Assembly: GCA_012934845.2 (NCBI GenBank)
Contig: WNNJ02002392.1
Span: forward strand, 36,360 to 100,359
Direction: 5' to 3'
Length of the DNA stretch: 64,000 nt
DNA from: Pomphorhynchus laevis
Lineage: Eukaryota; Acanthocephala; Palaeacanthocephala; Echinorhynchida; Pomphorhynchidae
Part shown: one piece after another, positions 51,996-61,723 of the stretch
Layout: every line of letters starts with the position of its first letter
How positions within the stretch are numbered: the stretch's first letter is position 1
Program-made: the position numbers and the translations under genes
The notes under the pieces: generated by a model
Seen by the model: the letters and a program-made list of their open reading frames with translations, nothing else
The model's database searches: none
What the model was told of the DNA's origin: nothing

Positions 51996-54096
51996 ATGCT
52001 TTCACCGCTTGCCGTCTGGTTGCTTTAGAGAAAAAGTCAGGAGGAATCCGCCCCATAGGTATTTGCAATACTGTCAGACGCATTATAAGCCGGGCCATTC
52101 TAGATATTGTTCGCAATGACATTCAGGACGTTGCTGGGTCCGTTCAATTAGGGGCTTCTCAAAAAGGCGGTATCGAAGTCGCCATCAGCACACTTAGAGA
52201 TGAGTTTAACCGTCACGACGACCGCTGTATTTTGTCAATCGATGCTTCAAATGCTTTCAACCGAACAAACAGAGCGGTGGCATTACACAACATAGATTTC
52301 GTATGCCCGTCGCTTTCTCGGGCTCTTCGTAATGTCTACGCAAACCCTGCACAACTCATTGTGGGAAGTCAAAGCTTATACTCCACCGAAGGTTTCACCC
52401 AGGGCGATCCTTTTGCGATGGCTGGCTTCGCCCTGACCTCTCTCCCTTTGATAAAAGCAATTCAACGCAAAGTTCCGTCGGTCTTCCAAAAATGGTATGC
52501 AGATGACGCCAACTTTATTGGGACCACTGACGTTTTGAAACAGGTATGGGAAGTGCTTCATGCCGATGGACCAAAGTATAGCTATTTCGTAAACACACGT
52601 AAGTCTCACCTCCTATCACACCTTCATATTGATCAATCGAACCTCCCCGACCCCGAAATAAAAACTTCCACCGATGGAATCATCATTCTCGGCAGTCCAG
52701 TCGGGTCCAACGATTTTGTAAATGCAGCAACCGCAAAACTTCTGTCTACATGGACCACAATGCTGCAACGTCTCGATTATGTTGCCAAGGTAGATCCGCA
52801 TGTCGCTTTTGCAGGATTAATCAACTCCGTCCAATTTAAGTGGACACACATAATGCGCACCTGCGACTGCTCAGCCACTATCTGGTCGGATCTGTCACAC
52901 ACTTTAATCACACAGCTTCTCCCAAACTTCGTGTCCTGGGACCTCGATGAAGACTGGAAGTCAATATTGTGCTCTCCTTTAAAATTTGGAGGTATTGGTA
53001 TCGCGAACCCTGCAACCATAGCCACACTTGAACGCAAATCCTCAAACATGCTAATTTCAACCTATAATTCTGGTTCAGGTGGCGATAGCCTAAGAGAGAG
53101 GCAGAAAACTATGCTTAGCGAAATCAAGACACTACGATCACTATCTCACCAAGAACGCCTCTCTAAAATTCCGATCTTAGCGATACCCGAAACCAGTAAT
53201 CTGATCGCGCATGCTGCTCGCAGTGGAGCTTCTTCGTGGTTAAGTGCGCTTCCGCTCAAGCATGAAAATTTTCATCTTTCTTCGAACGAATTCAGGGATG
53301 CTTTGAACGCAAGGTATGGACATACTGATCCTAAGATTGGAGTTAGCAACTGCATTTGCGGCACTCGAGTCAGTGTGGCTCATTCCTTATCATGTAGACG
53401 AGGTGCTTTGCCTTCGATCCGGCATAATGCAGTCCGCGACATCATCTCACACTATCTTAGCCGCATATCTCACGGCGTAGCTTGCGAACCTCAGCTAACC
53501 GAGGTTCCTGAAAATATTACTTTCGAACGAACAACAACCCGTGATCCAAGCGCGCGTCTTGACATAGTTTGTTCCGGGCTACACGGTAGTCGATTTGAGC
53601 GAACATTTTTTGATGTTAATGTATTTGCTGCACCTGCTCAATCGAACATATCAAGGAAGCCTGAGTCTGTTTTCGAATACAACGAGAGTCGCAAGAAAGC
53701 CATATACAGTGAACGGATTGCGCTAGTTGAACGAGGGTCTTTCATACCTCTTATTTTCTCCACTTCGGGAGGAATGGGCATTGAAGCGGAAAGATTAATC
53801 AAAACCACGGCTTCAAAACTGACGCATCGGTCAACGCGTTCTTATCCTGATCTAGCCATAAAGATGAAACGAGACATCAGTTTTGAAATCGCACGATCAG
53901 TTTCCGCATGCTTACGCTCGCCACGTTCCAGCTGTTCCAAACCTATTAATCTTATGACAACCCACCACAGCGAGTTTTGCGCTGTGCTCGAAGTCTAATT
54001 ATGTCTTCTTCACTATGTCTGCGAATGCGCGACGGGAACCTAATTTCTGTAAAATTTACTTTTCTTTTTCAATAAAGTTATTATTCTAAAAAAAAA
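51337..54096 (+). mobile_element. RLE-type LINE, copy A, flanked by a 13-bp direct repeat
   Basis: The element lies between TTATTCTTATTGG at 51324-51336 and the same 13 bases at 54097-54109, which I read as a target-site duplication. The right end has AATAAAG, TTATTATTCT and an A-run (54088-54096). It carries a non-LTR RT followed by a restriction-like endonuclease and is 5'-truncated. One frame change splits the coding region. It differs substantially from copy B in protein sequence, so they are separate subfamilies. Confidence 0.78.
51986..53998 (+). CDS. RLE LINE copy A: reverse transcriptase and restriction-like endonuclease
   Basis: Continues copy A after the frameshift (LDAFTACRLVALEKKSGG). 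RT: GIRPIGICNTVRRIISRAI, ILSIDASNAFNRTNRAVAL, EGFTQGDPFAMAGFALTS, the active site WYADDANFIG, and ILGSPVGSNDFVNAA. The C-terminal third is an endonuclease of the R2/RLE type: a C-x-C...H...C knuckle (CICGTRVSVAHSLSC), then RHNAVRDII, LDIVCSG, FFDVNVF and YNESRKKAIY, which fit the PD-(D/E)XK order, and the FIPLIFSTSGGMG tail. Such enzymes nick the target and prime reverse transcription of the element RNA there. No further stop until TAA at 53996. Confidence 0.8.
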   Translation, partial: GTLDAFTACRLVALEKKSGGIRPIGICNTVRRIISRAILDIVRNDIQDVAGSVQLGASQKGGIEVAISTLRDEFNRHDDRCILSIDASNAFNRTNRAVALHNIDFVCPSLSRALRNVYANPAQLIVGSQSLYSTEGFTQGDPFAMAGFALTSLPLIKAIQRKVPSVFQKWYADDANFIGTTDVLKQVWEVLHADGPKYSYFVNTRKSHLLSHLHIDQSNLPDPEIKTSTDGIIILGSPVGSNDFVNAATAKLLSTWTTMLQRLDYVAKVDPHVAFAGLINSVQFKWTHIMRTCDCSATIWSDLSHTLITQLLPNFVSWDLDEDWKSILCSPLKFGGIGIANPATIATLERKSSNMLISTYNSGSGGDSLRERQKTMLSEIKTLRSLSHQERLSKIPILAIPETSNLIAHAARSGASSWLSALPLKHENFHLSSNEFRDALNARYGHTDPKIGVSNCICGTRVSVAHSLSCRRGALPSIRHNAVRDIISHYLSRISHGVACEPQLTEVPENITFERTTTRDPSARLDIVCSGLHGSRFERTFFDVNVFAAPAQSNISRKPESVFEYNESRKKAIYSERIALVERGSFIPLIFSTSGGMGIEAERLIKTTASKLTHRSTRSYPDLAIKMKRDISFEIARSVSACLRSPRSSCSKPINLMTTHHSEFCAVLEV

Positions 54097-54130
54097 TTAT
54101 TCTTATTGGACTTATTCTTATTTATTCTTA

Positions 54131-56419
54131 TTGGACTTACACCCGCCAGGAAAGCCTATCCATAAAGAATCAATCCTGAATGTTCCTCTACCAGGCTGCA
54201 TGCCTCATCACGCTGTTGTGTTCTCTGCAATCGATGGGCAGATCATACTCAAAGCAGCAATGAGGACTCACGGCTGCGCCGGTCCATCTGGAGTGGATGC
54301 TGTTGCTTTCAGACGAATGATCAGTTCATTTGGTCCTCATTCACGAAAACTAGCAGACGCCATTGCTTCTTTTGCAATTCGGATAGCAAGTGAACGTGTT
54401 GACCCATCTATTCTTGATGCTTTTACAGTGAGTCGTCTTGTGGCTCTTGATAAGAACCCAGGCGTGCGCCCTATTGGCATAGGAGAGATAGTTCGCCGTA
54501 TTGTGGGAAAGGTAATTATGAGCTTAATAGGAAAGGATCTTCAGGCAGTGTCTGGGCATGTTCAAATGTGTAGTGGACAGCGCGGTGGAATGGAGTACAT
54601 CATACACAGAGTTTCCGAGACTATCACGGTCAATGATCAGTATGTGTTACTTTCCGTGGATGCAAAGAACGCATTCAATACGGCAAATCGGAAGGTTGTA
54701 CTAGCTAACGTTCCTTTTATTTGTCCTGCTCTTGAGTGTATTCTGCATAATACGTATTCAGAGCCGTCAAAGTTAGTGTGTTGTGGCCGTTCTTTGCGAT
54801 CCCAAGAAGGATTTACACAAGGGGATCCTCTAGCTATGGCTGCTTTTGCAGTGTCCTCGCTGGCAATTATTCATCGAATTCGCGAGTCAGTTCCGCACGT
54901 AAGTCAGTATTGGTATGCGGACGACGCAAATTTTATGGGATCGTTAGAGGACGTTACTCGAGTTTGGGACCTACTCGAATCATTTGGTCATCAGCATGGC
55001 TACTTTGTTAACGCCAATAAATCAATTGTGATGATTCATTCTGAACAGCTAGAAGAAACCGAAAAACGATTTGAAAAATACAACGTTCGTATTGAGACAA
55101 GGGGTGTCAAACTGCTAGGATCACCTGTTGGAGACGCCGAATTTGTCAAGAATATGAGTGGTGAGCTCATATCCAAATGGTCTTGTTTGATCAGGAAACT
55201 TGCCAATGCGGCAAAGCATGATGCCCAGTCAGCATATGTCGCCTTTGTCAAAGCCTGTCAATCAAAGTGGTTACATTTATGCAGGACAACCCAATGTGAT
55301 CCTGGTTGGTTCTCTGAAATTAGACAGCTAATATTTGGGCAGTTCGCTTTTGATGTATTTGGGCACACACTGGACGAAACTGAGCAGTTGATTTGTAGTC
55401 TCCCTTTGAGTTTCGGAGGTATGGGATTTCGAGATCCTTGCGTAGACGCTCCATACGTGCTGAACGCGTCAAAACGGTTGTGCAGAGTTTTTGACCAGTC
55501 GGATAATATTCTCGAAGTAGATAGGCTACAAACCCAAGCTCTGAAAGATATTGCTAGCGACAACAGATTGCGTTCTGCTTCACTATTGGTTGGTTTACGT
55601 GAACGTGCTTCAATTCAAACAGTCAAGCTTCTACAGTATGCATCGATCAAAGGGGCTTCAAGTTGGCTTCAAACGAGTCCTCTTAAAGCGTCGGGATTTA
55701 ACATGACAAAATTCGAATTTCAGGATGCGGTTGCTGCAAGGTATAACTGGTCCTTATCTAGTCTACCGAAAAAGTGCGAATGTGGAGATGATATCTGTCT
55801 AACCCATGCATTGTCGTGCAAAAGAGGGGCTCTCCCAATTATTCGTCACAATGAGGTAAGGGATGTTTTGGCCTCCGCCTTATCTGAAATATGCAACGGC
55901 GTCGGGATTGAACCCGCACTCCAGCCCGTTACAAATGCCTTTGTATTTCAGTGCTCGACCACAGCCCGTGGAGAAGATGCTCATCCTGATATTGTATGCA
56001 GCGGTTTATTCGGTGGTAGGTTGGAGCGGACATTCATAGATGTCTGCGTCTTCAACAACTTGGCTCCATCTTATCACCTAAGGACTGTCGATGCAAGTTT
56101 CGAATACCACGAGAATCGGAAAAGAGCAAAGTATCAGGAACGAATTAGTGAAATTGAACACTCGTCTTTCATACCGTTTGTCCTGGCAGCTACTGGAGGA
56201 TTTGGTCCGACAGCGAAACGGTTGATGCAGACAATCGCTGCAAGGATGTCCTCCAAACTGCAACGAAGCTATAGCGATATGATTTCGCTTATACGAACAC
56301 GATTTAGTATAATTCTCGCGCGTTCTATTTCCTGCTGCATGCGGGCTCCACGATCACGAATCGGTGAATTTACTCGGCCCATGGGGAACACGGTGACTGA
56401 AATAGCTTCAATTGGATGA
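54131..56419 (+). CDS. RLE LINE copy B: uninterrupted RT-endonuclease frame
   Basis: 762 open codons starting at TTG in the first base of the element (LDLHPPGKP), so translation would need an upstream start; the element is 5'-truncated. Entry motif GPSGVDAVAFRRMI (about residue 55). RT: GVRPIGIGEIVRRIVGKVI, LLSVDAKNAFNTANRKVV, EGFTQGDPLAMAAFAVSS, the active site WYADDANFMG, KLLGSPVGDAEFV. Endonuclease: CECGDDICLTHALSC, then RHNEVRDVL, HPDIVCSG, FIDVCVFNN, YHENRKRAKYQER. All PD-(D/E)XK positions and the YADD are present. Only the N-terminal region is missing, pointing to a recent insertion. The RHN block after the knuckle matches the R2-type endonuclease pattern. Confidence 0.85.
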   Translation: MDLHPPGKPIHKESILNVPLPGCMPHHAVVFSAIDGQIILKAAMRTHGCAGPSGVDAVAFRRMISSFGPHSRKLADAIASFAIRIASERVDPSILDAFTVSRLVALDKNPGVRPIGIGEIVRRIVGKVIMSLIGKDLQAVSGHVQMCSGQRGGMEYIIHRVSETITVNDQYVLLSVDAKNAFNTANRKVVLANVPFICPALECILHNTYSEPSKLVCCGRSLRSQEGFTQGDPLAMAAFAVSSLAIIHRIRESVPHVSQYWYADDANFMGSLEDVTRVWDLLESFGHQHGYFVNANKSIVMIHSEQLEETEKRFEKYNVRIETRGVKLLGSPVGDAEFVKNMSGELISKWSCLIRKLANAAKHDAQSAYVAFVKACQSKWLHLCRTTQCDPGWFSEIRQLIFGQFAFDVFGHTLDETEQLICSLPLSFGGMGFRDPCVDAPYVLNASKRLCRVFDQSDNILEVDRLQTQALKDIASDNRLRSASLLVGLRERASIQTVKLLQYASIKGASSWLQTSPLKASGFNMTKFEFQDAVAARYNWSLSSLPKKCECGDDICLTHALSCKRGALPIIRHNEVRDVLASALSEICNGVGIEPALQPVTNAFVFQCSTTARGEDAHPDIVCSGLFGGRLERTFIDVCVFNNLAPSYHLRTVDASFEYHENRKRAKYQERISEIEHSSFIPFVLAATGGFGPTAKRLMQTIAARMSSKLQRSYSDMISLIRTRFSIILARSISCCMRAPRSRIGEFTRPMGNTVTEIASIG

Positions 56420-56548
56420 ATGCATTATTATTTTTTCTTTCTACGTTGGAATGTTTCATAACTTTTGTACATTTACGAATTATGACAGTAGTGGCCCATT
56501 TGAGGGAACCTTATTTTCTGTACATTCGGAATAAATATTATTATTTAA
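54131..56548 (+). mobile_element. RLE-type LINE, copy B, flanked by an 11-bp direct repeat
   Basis: ATTTATTCTTA lies at 54120-54130 on the left and 56548-56558 on the right, a plausible target-site duplication. The 3' UTR (56420-56548) contains GGGAACCTTATTTTCTGTAC, also found in part in copy A's 3' UTR (GGGAACCTAATTTCTGTA), and ends AATAAATATTATTATTTA. Beyond the right repeat lies Penelope-like RT sequence, which also exists without this insertion at 59393-59411. Confidence 0.75.
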
Positions 56549-56558
56549 TTTATTCTTA

Positions 56559-56930
56559 ACAAAACCAATATTAATGATAGAGAAGGTGTATATCTAGATA
56601 TGAACATTAAATTAACATTAAAATTTTCATAACTGTGTAAACAATAAATATAAACTATATTAAGATAATATTTTCTAATATATTGATAATATATGTATAT
56701 TGAACACTAATAATTTTTATTCAATAAGTGAACAGATTTATTCAGATAATTTAATTTTTAATAAAACTAATATCGTTGATAATAAAGGTATTTATCTAGA
56801 TATAAACATTGAATTACTAGGTTTTTGTGAAACTGCATTAGACGTAAAAGTCATTGTCACTGGAAGAATGAAGCAACTAAATGGATTGCATAAGATGGTT
56901 TGAAGGAAGTCATAGATTCGATTATGACAA
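56559..56930 (+). pseudogene. Penelope-like RT debris
   Basis: AACAAAACCAATATTAATGA at 56557-56576 continues the frame of the RT piece at 59139-59460 across RLE LINE B. A second, partial copy of the same RT region follows at about 56700-56900 (NNFYSISEQIYSDNLIFNKT, then YLDINIELLG). So the target was already a tandem or duplicated RT fragment. Confidence 0.55.
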
Positions 56931-56999
56931 AACACACTTCTAACCTGTCATCATCAAAGATATATAATTTAGAAAATATGTACGATAACCTAGAAAAAA

Positions 57000-57691
57000 T
57001 TACTTAGATGATTTACCGAGAGCTTGGCCGAAACATGCGAAGCTTTCTTCAAATAGTTGTAGTGCTCCAACAATCTTATTTAAATTGATCTCGGAAAGGA
57101 ACATTATTTCGATTGCAGAAATGATGCGTATAACAAATGCACAAATTGAGGAGATTGGTAAGGAGGATATAGATTTTATTATCAAAAAGAACAAAATGTT
57201 GCCACCAAAAGACGTTAGCCCGATAACCATTTCCAATTCGTATTAAAGATATACGAAAAGTACTTGGCAATGGAGTTAAGCTTTCTTTGAGTAAAATGGA
57301 CTCCTGGACGATTATTGCTTCAGATTTTGAAGTAAGAGTACTATTGGGCAGTGAGAACAATACAAGATTTCATCAGTAGAATTTTACTGGTAAATTCTTT
57401 AGACGATTAATATTTCAGCTGCTTTCGACAACCTAAATTTATGATATAATTAGAAATGAATTAGAAGAGACGGAGGTTCCTCGTGAATTTATGATCAGGA
57501 TCTTATCGATATTAGAGTTACGAACCTTCGATATTCATGATAAACCGAATTTAAGGTCAAAAATGATAAAGAGTTTTCAACAAGCATCACCAGTATCACC
57601 AATTTTATAAATTATCCCCACAAAGATGATTACTCGAAGGCGAAATAAAGTGGGCGCAATAGTGATCTACTATGCTGATGATATTACAATT
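57000..57691 (+). pseudogene. Decayed reverse transcriptase, family unclear (copy 1)
   Basis: Short frames read AEMMRITNAQIEEIGKEDID, then FEVRVLLGSENNTRF, EETEVPREFMIRILSILELR, FQQASPVSPIL (a QGxPxSPIL-like box) and IVIYYADDITI (active site). Many stops. The same sequence recurs at 60242-60933. It could belong to an RTE-like LINE. Confidence 0.5.
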
Positions 57692-58043
57692 GATGATATT
57701 ACAATCAGATTTTGCAGTGTCTTTGTCAAATAAATTCGTTTTTTCGTTAAAAAATTATTTCTCGAATAAAATAAAACAGTGCCAAAAACAATATTCACTT
57801 GATATTTGGCTATGCCAATTATCACAGTAATGTCAAATGAAAATTCTGTGCAATATTATGAACCCATAAAAACCCGCCGTTATTTATCATTAGAACAACT
57901 TAACTTATGAATTCAGATGCAAGTGCTAATCAATTCTCTGACATCTCCCATTTAAAATATTGTGGATGCAACAACGTTTGAAAAAAAACAACAAAATGTT
58001 TAGAGTATCTGAAAAAATATCAAGCATGGAATTTCGTCGATAA

Positions 58044-58300
58044 TCATAAAAGATGCAGCGTCCCCATATCTTCCATACTTATTATATCACGGGTAAGGTT
58101 GGCAATCAATTGTTTGTTCAATGAATTGCACATCATATTATTCGACAAACGAATAAAATCGTTCTGTGTCAAATTTGAATAAATCATATATTTTTTGGTC
58201 AATTCAAGTTGTTTGGTGTGTGTGTTCAAATCACCAATCGTAATGTAGTCACTACAATCAACTAAAGCCGTTTTAATTGCAAGTGTAGATTGTATCTTTC
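58044..58300 (-). CDS. Unidentified short minus-strand ORF
   Basis: About 85 open codons ending in a stop at 58044. An ATG at 58229 starts the last 61, and upstream in the same frame the sequence reads STLAIKTALVDCSDYITIGD. The composition (LSNNMMCNSLNKQLIANL, MEDMGTLHLL) looks more protein-like than the surrounding AT-rich DNA. It might be a host terminal exon or a piece of an element. Not recognised. Confidence 0.25.
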
Positions 58301-58634
58301 TCTAAGAATACGAATAACGTATCGATCAATATACGAATGATGTCAACTTAGACCTTTGTGACTACGCTTTGTGGAAAAATACTGTAATTAAAATGAGTAA
58401 TATACATACTTTTGTAACGAGATTAGTTAACATTCAGTCCAAGAATCGATAAATTTATTCATGTATGATATATGGGAAAATAGATCACTATATATTTACA
58501 TCGGTCTTTTGTATATTATGTTGTTTATAAGATAGTCCTTCGGTTATTATTTAGCCTTAATGTTATTTTGAGGTTATTCTTATCCCTTAAAAACCTGAAT
58601 TATAGACAATCTTAAGATTAAAATATTTATTTTT

Positions 58635-58690
58635 AAATTTATTTTTTAATAGACTCAGTTAACTGATCTGATTTATCGAATATTCTCCAT
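58635..58690 (-). repeat. Dispersed repeat R, partial copy 3 (inverted)
   Basis: The inverse of AAATCAGATCAGTTAACTGA followed by GTCT and an AT-rich tract, matching the first 50 or so bases of the copies at 10 and 26075. Confidence 0.5.
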
Positions 58691-59138
58691 TCATATAAAT
58701 CAGCTTCTCTTAAAAAACTTTACCTTTCAATTTAGCACATGCTATGTTATATATCAAACTCGTAGTAAAAATTACAAGTTCATAATGAAAGTTTTAAAAA
58801 CATTTGCCGACAATGAGTCATTTTATTTAATATGAGTTCCAAAGCAGACAAAGACGATTTTTTAGTTTCAAACGCTACTCATTTTATCATTAGAATAAAA
58901 AAGTTCAACTTTTCACGCAACCTTTTCATTATTGTTTATATAAGTTTGTAAAGATTTTACTTAAATTATTTAAAATCTGTAAATAAACTTTTTAATTTTG
59001 AATTTTGATGCAGAATCAGTAAACACTAATTTATTTTTATATTTCGCTAACTGTTTCTAGTATCATCAGAAACAAAAATGTTTAAAATTGTACGTTTCCA
59101 CGATCAATTAAATAGATGTAGTAGAAGCCTAAAATATT

Positions 59139-59460
59139 TTGATACATCAAAATTATTTAAAAGTAAGAAATATATTTAAACAAATTAGATGTGCTATAAT
59201 GGGAGGTAATAGTAGCCCAATTATAGCTGACTTATTTTTAAGCTTTATATATTATGAATTTGTTCATAACTGTGTAAATATTATATCTATATTATATAAA
59301 GATATGAAATATATGTGTCGATACATTGATGATATATGTGTATTTAATTCTAATAATTTTTATTCAATTAGTGAACAAATTTATCCAGAAAGCCTTATTC
59401 TTAACAAAACCAATATTGATGATAAAGAAGGTGTATATCTAGATATGAACATTAAATTAA
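59139..59460 (+). pseudogene. Penelope-like RT fragment (palm domain)
   Basis: Open frame with GGNSSPIIADLFLSFIYYEF, the catalytic box YMCRYIDDICVFN, NNFYSISEQIYPESLILNKT and GVYLDMNIKL. The (S/P)xxADLFL followed by a RYIDD box and a KTN...YLDM strand is seen in Penelope-like and related xDD reverse transcriptases of invertebrates. At 59461 it runs into RLE LINE B sequence in the same frame. No GIY-YIG domain is present in the window. The family call is tentative. Confidence 0.5.
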
Positions 59461-60933
59461 CGGTTGATGCAGACAATCGCTGCAAGGATGTCCTCCAAAC
59501 TGCAACGAAGCTATAGCGATATGATTTCGCTTATACGAACACGATTTAGTATAATTCTCGCGCGTTCTATTTCCTGCTGCATGCGGGCTCCACGATCACG
59601 AATCGGTGAATTTACTCGGCCCATGGGGAACACGGTGACTGAAATAGCTTCAATTGGATGAATGCATTATTATTTTTTCTTTCTACGTTGGAATGTTTCA
59701 TAACTTTTGTACATTTACGAATTATGACAGTAGTGGCCCATTTGAGGGAACCTTATTTTCTGTACATTCGGAATAAATATTATTATTTAATTTATTCTTA
59801 ACAAAACCAATATTAATGATAGAGAAGGTGTATATCTAGATATGAACATTAAATTAACATTAAAATGTTCATAACTGTGTAAACAATAAATATAAACTAT
59901 ATTAAGATAATATTTTCTAATATATTGATAATATATGTATATTGAACACTAATAATTTTTATTCAATAAGTGAACAGATTTATTCAGATAATTTAATTTT
60001 TAATAAAACTAATATCGTTGATAATAAAGGTATTTATCTAGATATGAACATTGAATTACTAGGTTTTTGTGAAACTGCATTATACGTAAAAGTCATTGTC
60101 ACTGGAAGAATGAAGCAACTAAATGGATTGCATAAGATGGTTTGAAGGAAGTCATAGATTCGATTATGACAAAACACACTTCTAACCTGTCATCATCAAA
60201 GATATATAATTTAGAAAATATGTATGATAACCTAGAAAAAATTACTTAGATGATTTACCGAGAGCTTTGCCGAAACATGCAAAGCTTTCTTCAAATAGTT
60301 GTAGTGCTCCAACAATCTTATTTAAATTAATCTCGGAAAGGAACATTATTTCGATTGCAGAAATGATGCGTATAACAAAGGCACAAATTGAGGAGATTGG
60401 TAAGGAGGATATAGATTTTATTATCAAAAAGAACAAAATGTTGCCACCAAAAGACGTTAGCCCGATAACCATTTCCAATTCGTATTAAAGATATACGAAA
60501 AGTACTTGGCAATTGAGTTAAGCTTTCTTTGAGTAAAATGGACTCCTGGACGATTATTGCTTCAGATTTTGAAGTAAGAGTACTATTGGGCAGTGAGAAC
60601 AATACAAGATTTCATCAGTAGAATTTTACTGGTAAATTCTTTAGACGATTAATATTTCAGCTGCTTTCGACAACCTAAATTTATGATATAATTAGAAATG
60701 AATTAGAAGAGACGGAGGTTCCTCGTGAATTTATGATCAGGATCTTATCGATATTAGAGCTACGAACCTTCGATATTCATGATAAACCGAATTTAAGGTC
60801 AAAAATGATAAAGAGTTTTCAACAAGCATCACCAGTATCACCAATTTTATAAATTATCCCCACAAAGATGATTACTCGAATGCGAAATAAAGTGGGCGCA
60901 ATAGTGGTCTACTATGCTGATGATATTACAATT
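59461..60933 (+). repeat. Segmental duplication, copy 2 (1.47 kb)
   Basis: Near-identical to 56219-57691. Its left edge falls inside the RLE LINE B coding sequence, at a shared AACGG joining Penelope-like RT sequence to LINE sequence. Its right edge is at GATATTACAATT, after which the flanks differ. It contains a second copy of the decayed RT (60242-60933). Confidence 0.92.
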
Positions 60934-60994
60934 TGTTTTGGGCACATAAATGCAAAATATATATCAGCGGTTAATTAATCTAAATTACTTAATT

Positions 60995-61056
60995 GATCAC
61001 ATTAGTTAAATTATCTGAATTAGTTAAATGATCACATCAGTTAAATTATCTGAATT
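60995..61056 (+). repeat. 35-bp tandem repeat, about 1.8 copies
   Basis: GATCACAT(T/C)AGTTAAATT, followed by ATCTGAATT, is repeated with period 35. Confidence 0.75.
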
Positions 61057-61339
61057 GTCTCTTAGACTGTGATGAAGGAGCTCAAATATTTTTGGCTTGA
61101 CTCTAAATGATATAAAAAGTAAATTTATTTTTGTAAATGTAAAAAATGCACACAATCAATGATCAAAAGCACCTTGGGCAGTTTGAAAAAAGAACTAAAA
61201 ATTTTGGGGTCGAACTTTAGAAAAAATCCATAACTAACACGTATGATTTGCGATATGAAGGAAACTGTTTAATTTCAATATAAAATGTTCTAAAAAGCAA
61301 ATAATTAAGGAGCTAATATTGGAACATCAGTAAATGTAG

Positions 61340-61723
61340 TTGTCTTTTTGCGCTGGATTTACTTTTTGTGATCGCAGCAGGTCACAAGGACAACGCAACG
61401 ATTTTCTTATATTATCATTTGGTAAGATAATCAAAGGGAAGTTGAAAAATGTAGAAGGAAACATAATTTGGGGGTATAAATTATTTAAAATGTTTTTAGA
61501 AAAAATGGAGTCATGGGATTACAAAGAGGACTACAAATTCACAGAAAAAATATTTCAAAAAAATAAATTTGAAGAAAGACAAGTGTTATGTTCTCTATTT
61601 TATATCACTTGTGACATACTGTATTCTGCCGAAGGTCTGTTGAATTTTGTATGTCAGTCCTGGGACATAAAGAAAGTGGTTTGTACGCAGATTTTGGTTA
61701 GAAAAATATGTGAGTCGATTTAG
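61340..61723 (+). CDS. Unidentified 127-codon ORF
   Basis: An open frame in an AT-rich region, rich in Lys, Phe, Cys and Ile (KIIKGKLKNVEGNIIWGYKL, EERQVLCSLFYITCDILYSA). No motif, no recognisable partner and no splice context. It may be chance or a decayed host or element gene. Confidence 0.2.
   Translation: MSFCAGFTFCDRSRSQGQRNDFLILSFGKIIKGKLKNVEGNIIWGYKLFKMFLEKMESWDYKEDYKFTEKIFQKNKFEERQVLCSLFYITCDILYSAEGLLNFVCQSWDIKKVVCTQILVRKICESI

Larger units (their letters stand above)
56219..57691 (+). repeat. Segmental duplication, copy 1 (1.47 kb)
   Basis: Matches 59461-60933 at a constant offset of 3,242 bases with about 12 single-base differences and no indels (about 99% identical). It contains the last 200 bases of RLE LINE B coding sequence, its 3' UTR, Penelope-like RT debris and a decayed RT. 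Confidence 0.92.
57720..59130. other. AT-rich spacer between the duplicated segments
   Basis: 1.4 kb of mostly AT-rich sequence. It contains an unidentified minus-strand frame (58044-58300), an inverted partial copy of repeat R (58635-58690) and a small hammerhead-like motif (59051-59073, minus strand: CTGATGATACTAGAAAC). Nothing else is recognisable. Confidence 0.45.

Noticed and set aside
51324-56558. R2-style insertion into 28S rRNA genes
   Set aside because: The RLE LINEs are flanked by AT-rich TTATTCTTA sites and other transposons; no rRNA sequence is present in the window.
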